Positions 29,913 to 39,159 of a DNA stretch of 64,000 bases are shown here, piece by piece. Source of the DNA: an uncultured Algibacter sp. (GTDB taxonomy: Bacteria; Bacteroidota; Bacteroidia; Flavobacteriales; Flavobacteriaceae). Where the stretch lies: the NCBI GenBank assembly GCA_937958265.1, contig CALGNX010000001.1, positions 310,001 to 374,000 on the forward strand, written 5' to 3'. Every line of letters begins with the position of its first letter. Within the stretch, counting starts at the first letter, position 1. The position numbers were made by a program, and so were the translations under genes. The notes below the pieces were generated by a model. It did no database searches. It had not been told where the DNA came from and saw only the letters and a program-made list of their open reading frames with translations.

Positions 29913-30682
29913 AATGTCCCTTTAAATACAAACACGGCTGGACCAATTAGCCATACATTATTGTACTTATTATTTTCCACATTAAAGGTTACCTCTAAAA
30001 CACCACCTTGAACATTTAGTGTAATATGTTTTTTATTTGTTTTCCCTAAACGATGCATTGCAATAGCAACGGCGGTAACGCCTGTTCCGCAGGATAGTGT
30101 TTCATCCTCTACACCGCGCTCATAGGTTCGTACACGAAATGTTGTATCTAATTCTTGTTTAACAAAATTAACATTAGTACCTGCTTCGTTATAAGGTGCC
30201 CCGTAACGAATATTTGCGCCTGTACGTTTAATATCAAAATTTTCAATATCTGCTTCAAACTGCACATGGTGTGGCGATCCTGTGTTTAAAAAAACATAAT
30301 TATCATGTAGCGCAATAGAATCTACATTAAGCATTTGAAGTTTTACCACGCCATTATCTATAGTAGCATGGTGTAAACCATCAATAGCCTCAAAAATAGC
30401 TTTATTTTTAATCACACCTAATTGTTGTGCAAAGGCTACTAAGCAACGACCACCATTTCCGCACATGGTACTTTCGTTACCATCGGCATTATAATACACC
30501 ATTTTAAAATCGTGTTCAGGGTGGTTTTCTAGAAGTATAAGCCCGTCTGCTCCTACTCCAAAGCGCCTATCGCATAAAAATGCAATATGTTTTGTATTAT
30601 TTTTATCGAATGTTTGTTGACGATTATCTATCATCACAAAATCGTTTCCTGTTCCTTGGTATTTATAAAAAGTCTGTTGCAT
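29909..30682 (-). CDS. dapF: Diaminopimelate epimerase
   Basis: DapF converts LL- to meso-diaminopimelate for lysine and peptidoglycan. Both catalytic cysteines are visible, in NESTMCGNGGRC and LSCGTGVTAVA, and the N-terminal FYKYQGTGNDF is typical. The start is ATG 30682, four codons inside an upstream TTG. It is the first gene of an operon whose later members include mltG, so cell-wall precursor supply and wall cleavage are linked. Confidence 0.95.
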   Translation of the reverse strand: MQQTFYKYQGTGNDFVMIDNRQQTFDKNNTKHIAFLCDRRFGVGADGLILLENHPEHDFKMVYYNADGNESTMCGNGGRCLVAFAQQLGVIKNKAIFEAIDGLHHATIDNGVVKLQMLNVDSIALHDNYVFLNTGSPHHVQFEADIENFDIKRTGANIRYGAPYNEAGTNVNFVKQELDTTFRVRTYERGVEDETLSCGTGVTAVAIAMHRLGKTNKKHITLNVQGGVLEVTFNVENNKYNNVWLIGPAVFVFKGTL

Positions 30683-31017
30683 AATGTATAGCAAAGATAA
30701 ACAAGTGATTTAAATTTTTTGTGCTTAAATAAAATTTTGAATGCTTAAAAAAGGTTTATTATTTAATTTAAAAATATGTGTGCAAAGTGCGTTAGGGATT
30801 GCAGTGAAAAGCCCACAGCCCGACTTTTGGAGGTGCGCGGACTTGTAACGTAAAGCCCGACCCTTGTGGTAACGCCCAAATAATAAGTTTGTTAATTACG
30901 CGTTAAAGTTGGCGTTAAAAAAAGTTAAAACATTAAAACCAACTCAATATTTATCTAATTTTATTTGTTATAGATTGGAATCGCTTTCGCGGAATTAAAA
31001 ACTTAAATTTTACATTT
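30683..31017. other. Divergent dapF-htrA intergenic region
   Basis: This 335-base region separates divergent genes and so must hold both promoters, though no full consensus promoter is seen. It contains one copy of the dispersed repeat (30789-30877). Confidence 0.6.
30789..30877 (+). repeat. Dispersed ~90-bp repeat, copy A
   Basis: The copy runs from GCGTTAGGGATTGCAGTG to GTGGTAACGCCC with two GCCCGAC blocks inside. GCGTTA at one end and TAACGC at the other form short terminal inverted repeats. Confidence 0.85.
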
Positions 31018-32445
31018 ATGAAAAACATTTTAACCTTATTAATGGTTTCGGCCCTAGGTGGTATTTTCACATTAGGTTCTTACAAACTTTTTTTGGAAGA
31101 CGAAAAACCCGTATTAGTGGCGCAACAAAATAGTAACGCATCATTTTTGCCTACTAGCCACACAAACGCTTTAGTTAGCGCCGAAGAAAAGGTAGATTTT
31201 ACAGTAGCGGCTGAAAATACTGTTAATGCAGTAGTACACGTTAAAAATGTAACACTTAGTACGGGACAATTTACAATGAGTGATTTGTTTTCTGGAAGAA
31301 GTTCTGAGCGCGCTCAGCTAGGTACAGGATCGGGTGTTATAATTAATAGCGATGGTTATATTATAACCAATAACCATGTTATTAAAAATGCTCATGAATT
31401 ATCGGTTACTTTAAATAATAACAAAACTTATACAGCTAAATTAATTGGTGCAGATGAAAAGACAGATATAGCCTTACTAAAAATTGAAGCCGAAGAGGCT
31501 TTGCCTTTTGTAACGTTTGCAGATTCTGATAGTGTGAAAATTGGCGAATGGGTTTTAGCCGTTGGTAATCCTTTTAATTTAACATCTACAGTTACGGCAG
31601 GTATTATAAGTGCAAAATCTAGAGATTTATCGGGTACTAATAGCCAATCTTTTATACAAACCGATGCTGCTGTAAACCCTGGTAATTCTGGCGGAGCACT
31701 TGTTAATACAAATGGGCAGTTGGTAGGTATTAATACTGCTATTACCTCACAAACAGGATCGTACGTTGGCTATTCGTTTGCAGTACCTAGTAACATTGCA
31801 CGAAAAGTTATTGAGGATATTATGGAGTATGGTAACGTACAAAATGGTATTTTAGGTATTGTTGGCGTACCGCTACCTGTAGATTTAAAAACTGCTGAAG
31901 CTAATGATATTGAATTTTCTAGTATTGAAAATATTTCTGAAGGAATTTATATTGGCAGTGTGGTTGAAGATTCTGGCGCAGATAGAGGCGGCCTATTACG
32001 AGGGGATATTATTAAAGAAATTGATGATATTAAATTATCCAAATTTGCCGATTTAACAGGGTATTTGGGTTCTAAAAGACCAGATGATGTTGTAAACCTT
32101 AAAGTCTCTAGAGATGGAGACATTAAATTAATTGCTGTAACCTTAGCTAAAAATACAAGTTTTGTTATGCCTTTAGTTGGTAATATAAAAAATGCTAAAC
32201 CAGCAGATTTGAAAAAATATAATGCTACTTATGGTGTAAAAATTACCGACCTTAACCCACAATACATGGAGTATTGGCGTAAAAATGGCATTAAAGAAGG
32301 ATGTATTATTACAGCTATTAACGATATAAAAGTAAAGGATGTTGAGGATGTACAAAGAGCATTAAAAAACCAATCGTATAACGAGGCCTTACGTCTTGAA
32401 ATTATTAATAGCTATGGTGATTTAGAGCGCTATAATTTCAGGTAA
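31018..32445 (+). CDS. Do-like periplasmic serine protease (HtrA/DegP family)
   Basis: The enzyme degrades or refolds damaged envelope proteins. The 475-residue protein has an N-terminal hydrophobic anchor/signal (about 1-22). The trypsin-like domain carries the complete triad: His in ITNNHVIKNA, Asp in KTDIALLKI, and Ser in VNPGNSGGAL. Two PDZ domains follow (about 285-375 and 385-475; the first has GGLLRGDIIKEID, the second GCIITAINDIKV). Its own terminator follows. Regulation by envelope stress is expected from the family, but no operator is visible. Confidence 0.94.
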   Translation: MKNILTLLMVSALGGIFTLGSYKLFLEDEKPVLVAQQNSNASFLPTSHTNALVSAEEKVDFTVAAENTVNAVVHVKNVTLSTGQFTMSDLFSGRSSERAQLGTGSGVIINSDGYIITNNHVIKNAHELSVTLNNNKTYTAKLIGADEKTDIALLKIEAEEALPFVTFADSDSVKIGEWVLAVGNPFNLTSTVTAGIISAKSRDLSGTNSQSFIQTDAAVNPGNSGGALVNTNGQLVGINTAITSQTGSYVGYSFAVPSNIARKVIEDIMEYGNVQNGILGIVGVPLPVDLKTAEANDIEFSSIENISEGIYIGSVVEDSGADRGGLLRGDIIKEIDDIKLSKFADLTGYLGSKRPDDVVNLKVSRDGDIKLIAVTLAKNTSFVMPLVGNIKNAKPADLKKYNATYGVKITDLNPQYMEYWRKNGIKEGCIITAINDIKVKDVEDVQRALKNQSYNEALRLEIINSYGDLERYNFR

Positions 32446-32464
32446 ATATTTAATATAAAGTAAT

Positions 32465-32510
32465 AAAAAGTCTTGCTATAAACTAAATTGTTTTGGCAAG
32501 ACTTTTTTTT
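32465..32510 (+). terminator. Terminator after htrA
   Basis: A 12-bp stem AAAAAGTCTTGC (32465-32476) with GCAAGACTTTTT (32496-32507) is followed by T. It lies 20 bases after the stop codon. Confidence 0.9.
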
Positions 32511-32683
32511 AGCCTAAATAAATTGGTATAACAATAGGAATTTAAAAATCTTTTATTTGTTAACGCATATCCTGCAACACTATTTTAATTAAGGCTTTTT
32601 TACTTTTTAGATATACAAAACAAACAATATTTTATAAATTAGCCAAAACCAAAACAACACGTAAAACCAATAAAACATTTAGA

Positions 32684-33310
32684 ATGTTCGCTATTAAAAA
32701 TTTATTTGTATTAGTATTATCGTGCTTAATTAGCAGCACCGCTTTCTCTCAAGCTTCTACACCAAAAGATGATACATTATCTTTAGATAAAAGCACTATT
32801 GAAAATCAATTTGAATATATACTTAATACTTCTGGAAACTTTAAAGGCACTAATGGCCAGGCTTACGAAGCTGTAAAACTTAAAACGTTTCTTGCGCTTA
32901 AGTCACATACCTTGGATTCTTTAAAAACAGTACATAAAAACTTAGTTGAAACACAAGCCGTAGTTAAAACACAAGAAATAGAAATTTCGAATTTAAAAGC
33001 AAACCTCGACAAAACAAAACTGAATTTAGAAAGCACAAATACTGAAAAAAACAACATGGCTTTATTCGGTTTGCAAATGAGTAAGGCAAACTATAACGTA
33101 CTTATGTGGTCTATTATTGGGGGGTTGTTAGCTTTACTTTTATTATTTATTTTCAAATTTAAAAATAGCAATACCATTACTAAAAAAGCAAACGCAGATT
33201 TAATTGAAATTGAAGAAAAATTTGATGAGCATCGTAAAACAGCATTAGAGCGAGAACAAAAAGTAAGACGCCAATTGCAAGATGAGATTAACAAACAAAA
33301 AAAGGGATAA
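32684..33310 (+). CDS. Conserved membrane coiled-coil protein, function unknown
   Basis: The 208-residue protein has a signal peptide (about 1-22, ending AFSQA), a long helical/coiled-coil stretch (about 85-130, with regular Leu and Lys/Glu spacing), one strongly hydrophobic membrane helix (about 145-163), and a basic and acidic coiled-coil tail rich in Arg, Gln and Lys. It resembles conserved Bacteroidetes proteins of unknown role. Its own terminator follows, so it is a single-gene unit. Confidence 0.7.
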   Translation: MFAIKNLFVLVLSCLISSTAFSQASTPKDDTLSLDKSTIENQFEYILNTSGNFKGTNGQAYEAVKLKTFLALKSHTLDSLKTVHKNLVETQAVVKTQEIEISNLKANLDKTKLNLESTNTEKNNMALFGLQMSKANYNVLMWSIIGGLLALLLLFIFKFKNSNTITKKANADLIEIEEKFDEHRKTALEREQKVRRQLQDEINKQKKG

Positions 33311-33453
33311 TTTTATCCACTTTCCCATAAAAAATAATCAAACTTTTTTATTTTCCTACCACTGGTATTAAACAATGTAAAAAACTGTGAATAATACAAA
33401 AAAACAAATCCAACCTTCACATTAAACCTAAAAGTTTAAACACGCTCATAAAC

Positions 33454-33490
33454 AAAACACCTGTAATTTACTATTGCAGGTGTTTTTTTT
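33454..33490 (+). terminator. Rho-independent terminator
   Basis: Stem AAAACACCTG (33454-33463) pairs with CAGGTGTTTT (33477-33486), then T. It closes the unit of the coiled-coil membrane protein. Confidence 0.88.
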
Positions 33491-33586
33491 ATATTTGTTT
33501 AACGCTATACAGAATATAGGTTATGTAATTTCTCTTTATTAGTTCCTCCATTTATTGATGTATCAATAATAACTAAAAAAGCAATT

Positions 33587-34888
33587 TTAAAAAGCTTTAA
33601 GCGTACTTAATATTTCGGAAAAACTAGGACGTAATGTAACATTTGGCTCAGTGCAATTTTTAATTAATGTTTCCCATTTTTTATAAAAACTCAAACTTAC
33701 ATCACTTTCTTTTGTTTGGTTTATAAGGTCTTCCAATAAACAACCAAAAGCCCTAACCTCAACACGTTCTATATTTTTAGCCAATACAGAATTAATATTA
33801 TATGGTGAAGCTGCACCAAAATCACCTAAAAATGAATTTGCATTTTTATTTACCAAAATGTTATGCGCATAAAAATCGCCATGATTAATGCCCTTAAAAT
33901 GTAACTGCGCACATACAGAGGCCATACTTACTGCTATTTTTAGTAGGGCATTGGTATTATAAACCTGTGTTTTACTAAAAGTATCGCGTGTACAGGACTC
34001 TAAACTTGGTGGGTTTCCTAAGTTCTTATAATTGGACGTTATAAGCTCCATTACTAAAGCTTTCTTAGCGTCTGGATGCGCCTTAATTTCTCCTAAAATT
34101 GGAATTAAATTTTTGTGTGTTCCTGCTGCAATAGCTATTTTCATTTCATCTTCTGGCAACCCATCACTGGTTACATCGCCTTTAAAAACCTTAATAGCAA
34201 CATCTGTTTTTTTTGAGTGCCATAATGCCTTTGAAATAAACCCTGAAGCACCCTCACCTATTAAATTTTTAATACTAAAATCGTTCCAAGCAAAGGCTTC
34301 TAAATTATTATTTAATTGTACTTTATCTGTCGCTGGATTACCTCCAAATGCAATCCATGATAGTTTAGGTAGTTTAAAAAGCCATTCTGGTATAACTTCT
34401 AAGTTATTTGCAGAAACTCTAAGGAGTTCTAAATTTTTACAATTTGCCATTTCTGGTGGCAATATTTTAATACGGTTACCTGATAATGCACATTTTTGAA
34501 GTAAATGCATATTACCTATACTTTTTGGTAGCTTAGTAATTTTATTATCGGTTAAAATTAACCAATTTAATTTTAAGGGGAATGCATGCTCTGGTACAGT
34601 TGTAATTTGGCTTGATTTAAAACCAACCATACTTAAATTTGGACATTTGGATAAGATAGCGGGAAATTCTGTAAAATGGTTTCGTGCAAAAAAAAGAATT
34701 TTTAATTTTTTTAATCTTACAATATCATGAGGTATTTTGGCTATTCGATTGTCCGACAAATCTAAAACTTCTAATGTTTCAGAAAGTGTTAGTATTTCTT
34801 TTGGAAATGTTTCTAATCCGCAAGCTAACTTTAAGGTTTTACTCCCTATGAGTTCTCCAGATTTTAGGGCTTCTAAAGTTTGTATCAT
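33587..34888 (-). CDS. Leucine-rich repeat protein with protein kinase-like domain
   Basis: The N-terminal half (about 1-190) is a series of roughly 23-residue leucine-rich repeats of the LxxLxLxxNxIxxLP kind (LEVLDLSDNRIAKIP, LNWLILTDNKITKLP, LELLRVSANNLEVIP). The C-terminal half (about 205-430) is kinase-like: glycine loop GEGASG, Lys in VAIKVFKG, catalytic-loop HGDFYAHNIL (HGD in place of HRD), and LGDFGAAS. The key Asp and Asn residues are present, so activity is plausible. There is no signal or membrane helix, so it is cytoplasmic. Its target is unknown; it stands alone. Confidence 0.85.
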   Translation of the reverse strand: MIQTLEALKSGELIGSKTLKLACGLETFPKEILTLSETLEVLDLSDNRIAKIPHDIVRLKKLKILFFARNHFTEFPAILSKCPNLSMVGFKSSQITTVPEHAFPLKLNWLILTDNKITKLPKSIGNMHLLQKCALSGNRIKILPPEMANCKNLELLRVSANNLEVIPEWLFKLPKLSWIAFGGNPATDKVQLNNNLEAFAWNDFSIKNLIGEGASGFISKALWHSKKTDVAIKVFKGDVTSDGLPEDEMKIAIAAGTHKNLIPILGEIKAHPDAKKALVMELITSNYKNLGNPPSLESCTRDTFSKTQVYNTNALLKIAVSMASVCAQLHFKGINHGDFYAHNILVNKNANSFLGDFGAASPYNINSVLAKNIERVEVRAFGCLLEDLINQTKESDVSLSFYKKWETLIKNCTEPNVTLRPSFSEILSTLKAF

Positions 34889-35046
34889 ACATGGTGTTTC
34901 AGCTTGCTAATTTAAGTATTATTAAAACTAAAGATTGGCATAAGAGTTAACGATCTTTTTTTAATAGCTAGATGCAACTAATAAAAAAACTTAAATATTT
35001 AACTTTAAGTTAAGAACTATTAATTCCTGTTTTTTAAACTTTGATA

Positions 35047-35823
35047 ATGAAAGTTTTACTTCAAATAATAATTTTATTATTCTTAGCACCATTAATTATG
35101 AGTCAAAATAAAGATATTAAAGTATCCTGCGATCCAGAAACAGGATTATGTACCGTTCCTGAATTTTCAGAAAAAAAAGAAAATATAAATTGGAATACTA
35201 ACACGGAAGTGATTTACATTGGCGACCCTATGTGCAGTTGGTGTTGGGGCATATCGCCACATTTAAATGCGCTAAAAAGGTATTGTGATACTCAAAACAT
35301 ACCGTTTACTATGCTTATGGGTGGTTTAAGACCTGGTGGTGGCGATACTTGGGATAACGATTTTAAAAACTATTTAAAGCACCACTGGAACGAGGTTAAC
35401 AACCGCAGCAAACAACCTTTTGGGTTTGAACTTTTTAACCAAGAGAATTTTAATTATGATACAGAGCCTGCTTGCCGTGCCGTGGTAACAGTTAAACAAA
35501 TGGCACCCCAAAAAGCAATGGCATTTTACGAGCTTGTTCAACATTATTTTTACGTAAAATCCAAAGATCCTAAACAGGTTGAGTTTTACCGCCCAATATG
35601 CGATGTATTAAAAATGGATTACGAATTATTTGCTGCTGCTTTTATTTCTGATGAGATGAAACAAGCTACGCACAACGAATTTAAAAAGAGTAGAAACTTG
35701 GGTATAAATAGTTTTCCTTCTATAATTTATAGAAAAGGTGAACAATTACATTTAATTGGTAAAGGTTATGCCGAATTTAACGATTTACAAGCTATTATTA
35801 TTAAACTAAATAAAGCTAATTAG
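35047..35823 (+). CDS. DsbA/FrnE-family thioredoxin-like protein, exported
   Basis: The 258-residue protein has a signal peptide (about 1-20, ending IMSQN) and a thioredoxin-fold domain of the DsbA type with the active-site motif CSWC in GDPMCSWCWGISPHLN and the cis-Pro region GINSFPSIIY. FrnE-like proteins are disulfide oxidoreductases. The start is ATG 35047, two codons inside a TTG. No partner DsbB-like gene is near. Confidence 0.85.
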   Translation: MKVLLQIIILLFLAPLIMSQNKDIKVSCDPETGLCTVPEFSEKKENINWNTNTEVIYIGDPMCSWCWGISPHLNALKRYCDTQNIPFTMLMGGLRPGGGDTWDNDFKNYLKHHWNEVNNRSKQPFGFELFNQENFNYDTEPACRAVVTVKQMAPQKAMAFYELVQHYFYVKSKDPKQVEFYRPICDVLKMDYELFAAAFISDEMKQATHNEFKKSRNLGINSFPSIIYRKGEQLHLIGKGYAEFNDLQAIIIKLNKAN

Positions 35824-36033
35824 GCGAATCGTACAATATTCGATAAGCTTTATTAAAAGCTATTAAGTAATTTACTAATAATTACAGTTTCTATTTTTTA
35901 TTTATTTTCCTAGTGCTGTTTTACTAATACGCTTTAATTATGCGGAAAAACATATATTTTTTAAAATACAAAAGGTTAAAGGAGGTATTAAGGCAGAAAA
36001 ATAAGAATGTTTTATTACAAACTAATTAGAAAC

Positions 36034-36067
36034 AAAAAAGCAAGCAAAATATTTTGCTTGCTTTTTT
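36034..36067. terminator. Perfect palindromic terminator after tRNA-Tyr
   Basis: A 17-bp perfect palindrome (AAAAAAGCAAGCAAAAT and its complement) lies ten bases beyond the 3' end of the minus-strand tRNA. T runs occur on both strands, so it can work in either direction. Confidence 0.85.
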
Positions 36068-36076
36068 GTTTAAAAG

Positions 36077-36158
<82 letters not shown>

Positions 36159-36168
36159 AAACTGAGTG

Positions 36169-36198
36169 CAAATATATTATTGTTTCTTAATTCTACAA
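36169..36198 (-). promoter_or_regulatory. Consensus Bacteroidetes promoter of tRNA-Tyr
   Basis: The minus strand has TTG, exactly 19 bases, then TATATTTG, matching the Bacteroidetes primary sigma factor consensus. The -7 element ends 11 bases before the tRNA. Confidence 0.75.
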
Positions 36199-36271
36199 AG
36201 AGAATTGTGAAATTATTTTAATAAAAAATAAATGACCTCCAAAATAATAAGATATGTTAGCAAATAAACAT

Positions 36272-36362
36272 GCATTAGGGATTGCAGTGAAAAGCCCACA
36301 GCCTGACCATTTGGGAGGTGCGAGGACTTGTAACGTAAAGCCCGACCCAAAGGGGAATGCCC
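36272..36362 (+). repeat. Dispersed ~90-bp repeat, copy B
   Basis: It is very similar to copy A, with degenerate ends (GCATTAGGG... and ...GGAATGCCC). The changes at the two ends keep complementarity (GCATTA with...AATGC), which is a compensatory pattern. Confidence 0.85.
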
Positions 36363-36391
36363 AACTATTAAATTTAAAAACGTATTCTTAA

Positions 36392-36592
36392 TATAAAGAA
36401 ACGTGGCTAAATAAAGGTTTCGAAAAGAGGTACAGACACGTTATTGGTATTGTTTTGTATTTTAGAATCGATATCCAATTAATTAGTGGCTTTATCTTTT
36501 TTGTTTACCAAGGAAGCCTCCTAGATCTCGAAGAGGTTCTAGTGGCCTTATTCACCTTGGTTATTGCTTGGGTAATTGGTTTTAAATGTTAA
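36392..36592 (+). pseudogene. Possible membrane-protein gene fragment
   Basis: The frame is open for 66 codons, ends with TAA, and has no usable start. It reads as a basic segment (WLNKGFEKRYRH), then hydrophobic VIGIVLYF, an ISGFIFFVYQG segment, LEEV, and a hydrophobic helix LVALFTLVIAWVIGF. The amphipathic and hydrophobic order looks like protein, but such a short stretch may be chance. It starts 30 bases after repeat copy B. Confidence 0.25.
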
Positions 36593-36660
36593 AGTTTAGC
36601 GTACTTATTATTTATAAACACCGTTAAAAGTGGTTTGATTTTTGTACTTTTAAAACGCCA

Positions 36661-37440
36661 ATGAAAAATATATTTTACACACTATTCCTATTTACCCTCT
36701 CTGTAGTTGCTCAAGCTCCTATTAAAACAACATTTATTAAAAAAACCAACCTGTATGCAGACAAACTAATATCTATCGATAATTTTGGAACGTCCTATTA
36801 CACAAAAAACAATGTATTTTATAAAACTATTAATAACAAAGCTATAACTTATAATAATTTACAATTAGGCACCTTGCATTCTGCCAATGCTTTTAACCCA
36901 TTAAAAATAAACTTATTTTATAAGTATTTTAATACCGTTATTATTCTAGATAACAGGCTAGCCGAAATTTTTAAAATAGACTTTAATACACTTGCAGATT
37001 ATAAAAATGTAACGCACGTAACCACAGGCCACGATAATACAATTTGGATTTTTAACCAAGACTTACAACGCCTAGAATTATTCGATTATAAAACCGAAAC
37101 CATACGCGCACAAACCGCACCAGTACAAAGTGCCGTATTAGGCATAACTAGTAATTTTAACTCCTGCTTACTGCTAACAGAAAACTACCTATACATTTAT
37201 AATTATTTTGGTAGCCTGCGAAAAAAAATAAAAAACATAGGATATACAGCCCTTGCCGAAAGCAACGAAAACATCGTTTTAAAAAAGGACAACGCCTTGT
37301 TTTATCTAAAAAAAAATCAAGAGCATATTCACCCCATTACCACTCCTAATTTATTGATAAATCATTTTTTTGTAACCAACGAATCCTTGTATCTTTACCA
37401 CCCTGAAGTTTTACAGGAGTTCCAATTAAAAATTAAATAA
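36661..37440 (+). CDS. Exported protein of unknown function, beta-propeller-like
   Basis: The 259-residue protein has a signal peptide (about 1-17, ending VVAQA). The rest is beta-rich with recurring short strand pairs (SIDNFGTSYYTKNNVFYK, GHDNTIWIFNQDLQRLELFD, FNSCLLLTENYLYIYNYFG), suggesting blades of a propeller. I do not recognise a named family. It precedes a deoxynucleoside kinase gene by two bases, so the two are co-transcribed, although no shared function is obvious. Confidence 0.75.
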   Translation: MKNIFYTLFLFTLSVVAQAPIKTTFIKKTNLYADKLISIDNFGTSYYTKNNVFYKTINNKAITYNNLQLGTLHSANAFNPLKINLFYKYFNTVIILDNRLAEIFKIDFNTLADYKNVTHVTTGHDNTIWIFNQDLQRLELFDYKTETIRAQTAPVQSAVLGITSNFNSCLLLTENYLYIYNYFGSLRKKIKNIGYTALAESNENIVLKKDNALFYLKKNQEHIHPITTPNLLINHFFVTNESLYLYHPEVLQEFQLKIK

Positions 37441-37442
37441 CT

Positions 37443-38054
37443 ATGCATATTGCCATTGCCGGAAATATTGGTGCAGGAAAAACTACGCTCACAAAATTAT
37501 TAGCAAAACACTACAAGTGGGAAGCCCAATTAGAAGATGTTGTAGATAACCCTTACTTGGACGACTTTTATAACGAGATGGCACGCTGGAGCTTTAATCT
37601 ACAAGTGTACTTTTTAAACAGCAGGTTTCGCCAAGTTTTACAAATACGTAAAAGCGGAAAAGACATTATACAAGATAGAACCATTTATGAGGATGCCCAA
37701 ATTTTCGCACCCAATTTACATGCTATGGGTTTAATGACGAATCGCGATTTTGAAAATTACAAATCCTTATTCGATTTAATGGAATCGTTAGTACAAGGAC
37801 CAGACGTCCTTATATATTTACGCAGCTCTATACCTAACTTAGTATCTCAAATTCATAAGCGCGGCAGAGATTACGAAAACTCAATAAGTATAGATTACCT
37901 AAGCCGATTAAATGAACGCTACGAGGCATGGATTCACGATTATAAAGGTCGCTTATTAATTATAGATGTCGATAACATTAATTTTGTTGATAACCCAGAA
38001 GACTTAGGAAGCGTTATAAACACGATTGATGCCGAAATAAACGGACTCTTTTAA
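37443..38054 (+). CDS. Deoxynucleoside kinase
   Basis: The enzyme phosphorylates deoxynucleosides for salvage. The 203-residue protein has the P-loop GNIGAGKTTLTKLLAKHY at the N-terminus, the substrate segment RQVLQIRKSGKDIIQDRTIYEDAQIFA with the ERS/DRT-like motif, and the lid-type Arg cluster (IHKRGRDYE). It is of the dGK/dCK/dNK fold. Base preference (dA, dG, dC) cannot be told. A copy of the dispersed repeat lies 20 bases downstream. Confidence 0.9.
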   Translation: MHIAIAGNIGAGKTTLTKLLAKHYKWEAQLEDVVDNPYLDDFYNEMARWSFNLQVYFLNSRFRQVLQIRKSGKDIIQDRTIYEDAQIFAPNLHAMGLMTNRDFENYKSLFDLMESLVQGPDVLIYLRSSIPNLVSQIHKRGRDYENSISIDYLSRLNERYEAWIHDYKGRLLIIDVDNINFVDNPEDLGSVINTIDAEINGLF

Positions 38055-38074
38055 AACTTAATTTTAATTAATTT

Positions 38075-38165
38075 GGGCGTTACCCGAAAAGGGTCGGGCT
38101 TTACATTACAAGTCCTCGCACCTCCAAAAGTCGGGCTGTGGGCTTTCCATTGCAATCCCTAACGC
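38075..38165 (-). repeat. Dispersed ~90-bp repeat, copy C
   Basis: The copy is in reverse orientation, from GGGCGTTACCC to CCCTAACGC, with the complete GCGTTA/TAACGC ends. Confidence 0.85.
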
Positions 38166-38354
38166 ACTTGTGTACTGGCTAAAACCTATTAAATTATGTT
38201 GCTTTTGTTTGTAAATGCTTATAAAACATAGCTATATACAACTTAAAATAAATAGCCTAAATAACGCCTTTTACAAGTAATTAATTAAACGAATATTATT
38301 AAAACAAGGTTTTAATTTTAACTTCTATTTTAAAGGTGGCTTTAAAGTTTCTTA

Positions 38355-38395
38355 TAACAAAAAAAAGCCATCTTAAATAAATTAAGATGGCTTTT
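38355..38395 (-). terminator. Terminator after ppa
   Basis: Stem AAAAGCCATCTTAA (38363-38376) pairs with TTAAGATGGCTTTT (38382-38395); on the minus strand it is followed by a T run. It could also end transcription from the plus strand. Confidence 0.85.
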
Positions 38396-38417
38396 AGTTT
38401 AATAATAGGGTTTCTAT

Positions 38418-38951
38418 TTAAATTGTAAAAGTGCGTTTCTCTTTATGCTCACTATTATCATACCTATCAACACACTCTCTGTAAATTTTAAGTGCATCTT
38501 TAGCATCTCCCCAACCTCCTGTATCTACTTTTTTCTTTTCTAAATCCTTATATACTTGAAAAAAATGTTCTATTTCCTTTAATCTATGTGGATTTAAATC
38601 TGTAATATCCATTTTATTACTCCAAATAGGATCTGATACAGGTACACAAATTATTTTTTCATCAGGCCCTTTTTCGTCTGTCATGTAAAAAACGCCAATA
38701 GGTCTAACCTCCATAACTACCATTGGATAAGTTGGCTGGTGCCCTAAAACTAAAACATCCAAAGGATCATGATCTAAAGCCAAAGTCTCTGGAATAAAAC
38801 CATAATCCCCTGGGTACATCATGGAAGAAAACAACATACGATCAAACCTAATTTTATGTAATTTAAAATCATATTCATACTTATTTCTACTTCCTTTTGG
38901 TATTTCAATTAAAACATCAAATGTTACCGATCCGTCCTTTTCTGCGCTCAT
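38418..38951 (-). CDS. ppa: Inorganic pyrophosphatase (family I)
   Basis: Ppa hydrolyses pyrophosphate and drives biosynthetic reactions forward. The 177-residue protein shows IEIPKGSRNKYEYD, the metal-binding PGDYGFIPETLALDHDPLDVLVLG, and the later Asp/Lys residues (WGDAKDALK). The length is standard for the soluble family I enzyme. A near-consensus promoter is upstream. Confidence 0.95.
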   Translation of the reverse strand: MSAEKDGSVTFDVLIEIPKGSRNKYEYDFKLHKIRFDRMLFSSMMYPGDYGFIPETLALDHDPLDVLVLGHQPTYPMVVMEVRPIGVFYMTDEKGPDEKIICVPVSDPIWSNKMDITDLNPHRLKEIEHFFQVYKDLEKKKVDTGGWGDAKDALKIYRECVDRYDNSEHKEKRTFTI

Positions 38952-39002
38952 ATATTTATTTGTTTTTTCTTTTAAGTTGGGTTTAATTTATTAACTAACG
39001 CA

Positions 39003-39033
39003 CAAATGTACTGAAGACTTTAAATTTAAGCAA
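39003..39033 (-). promoter_or_regulatory. Probable promoter of ppa
   Basis: The minus strand has TTG, 20 bases, then TACATTTG, close to the Bacteroidetes consensus. The -7 element lies 52 bases before the ppa ATG. Confidence 0.55.
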
Positions 39034-39159
39034 CTTTAAATACTAACATCCATATTTATTCGCATAAATAGAAAAGAACAACAGCTTACCTAAGCATTAC
39101 AATAAAGGTTTACTAATAATTACTATATTGTGGCGGACTAATTTAAATACTTACAGAAT

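Larger units (their letters stand above)
36159..36660. other. tRNA-Tyr to hypothetical gene intergenic region
   Basis: The 502 bases hold the tRNA promoter, repeat copy B (36272-36362), and a 66-codon open stretch without a start codon (36392-36592) that reads like a membrane-protein fragment. Confidence 0.6.
38055..38417. other. Convergent intergenic region
   Basis: The 363 bases lie between the convergent dNK and ppa genes. They hold repeat copy C and the ppa terminator; nothing else is seen. Confidence 0.7.
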
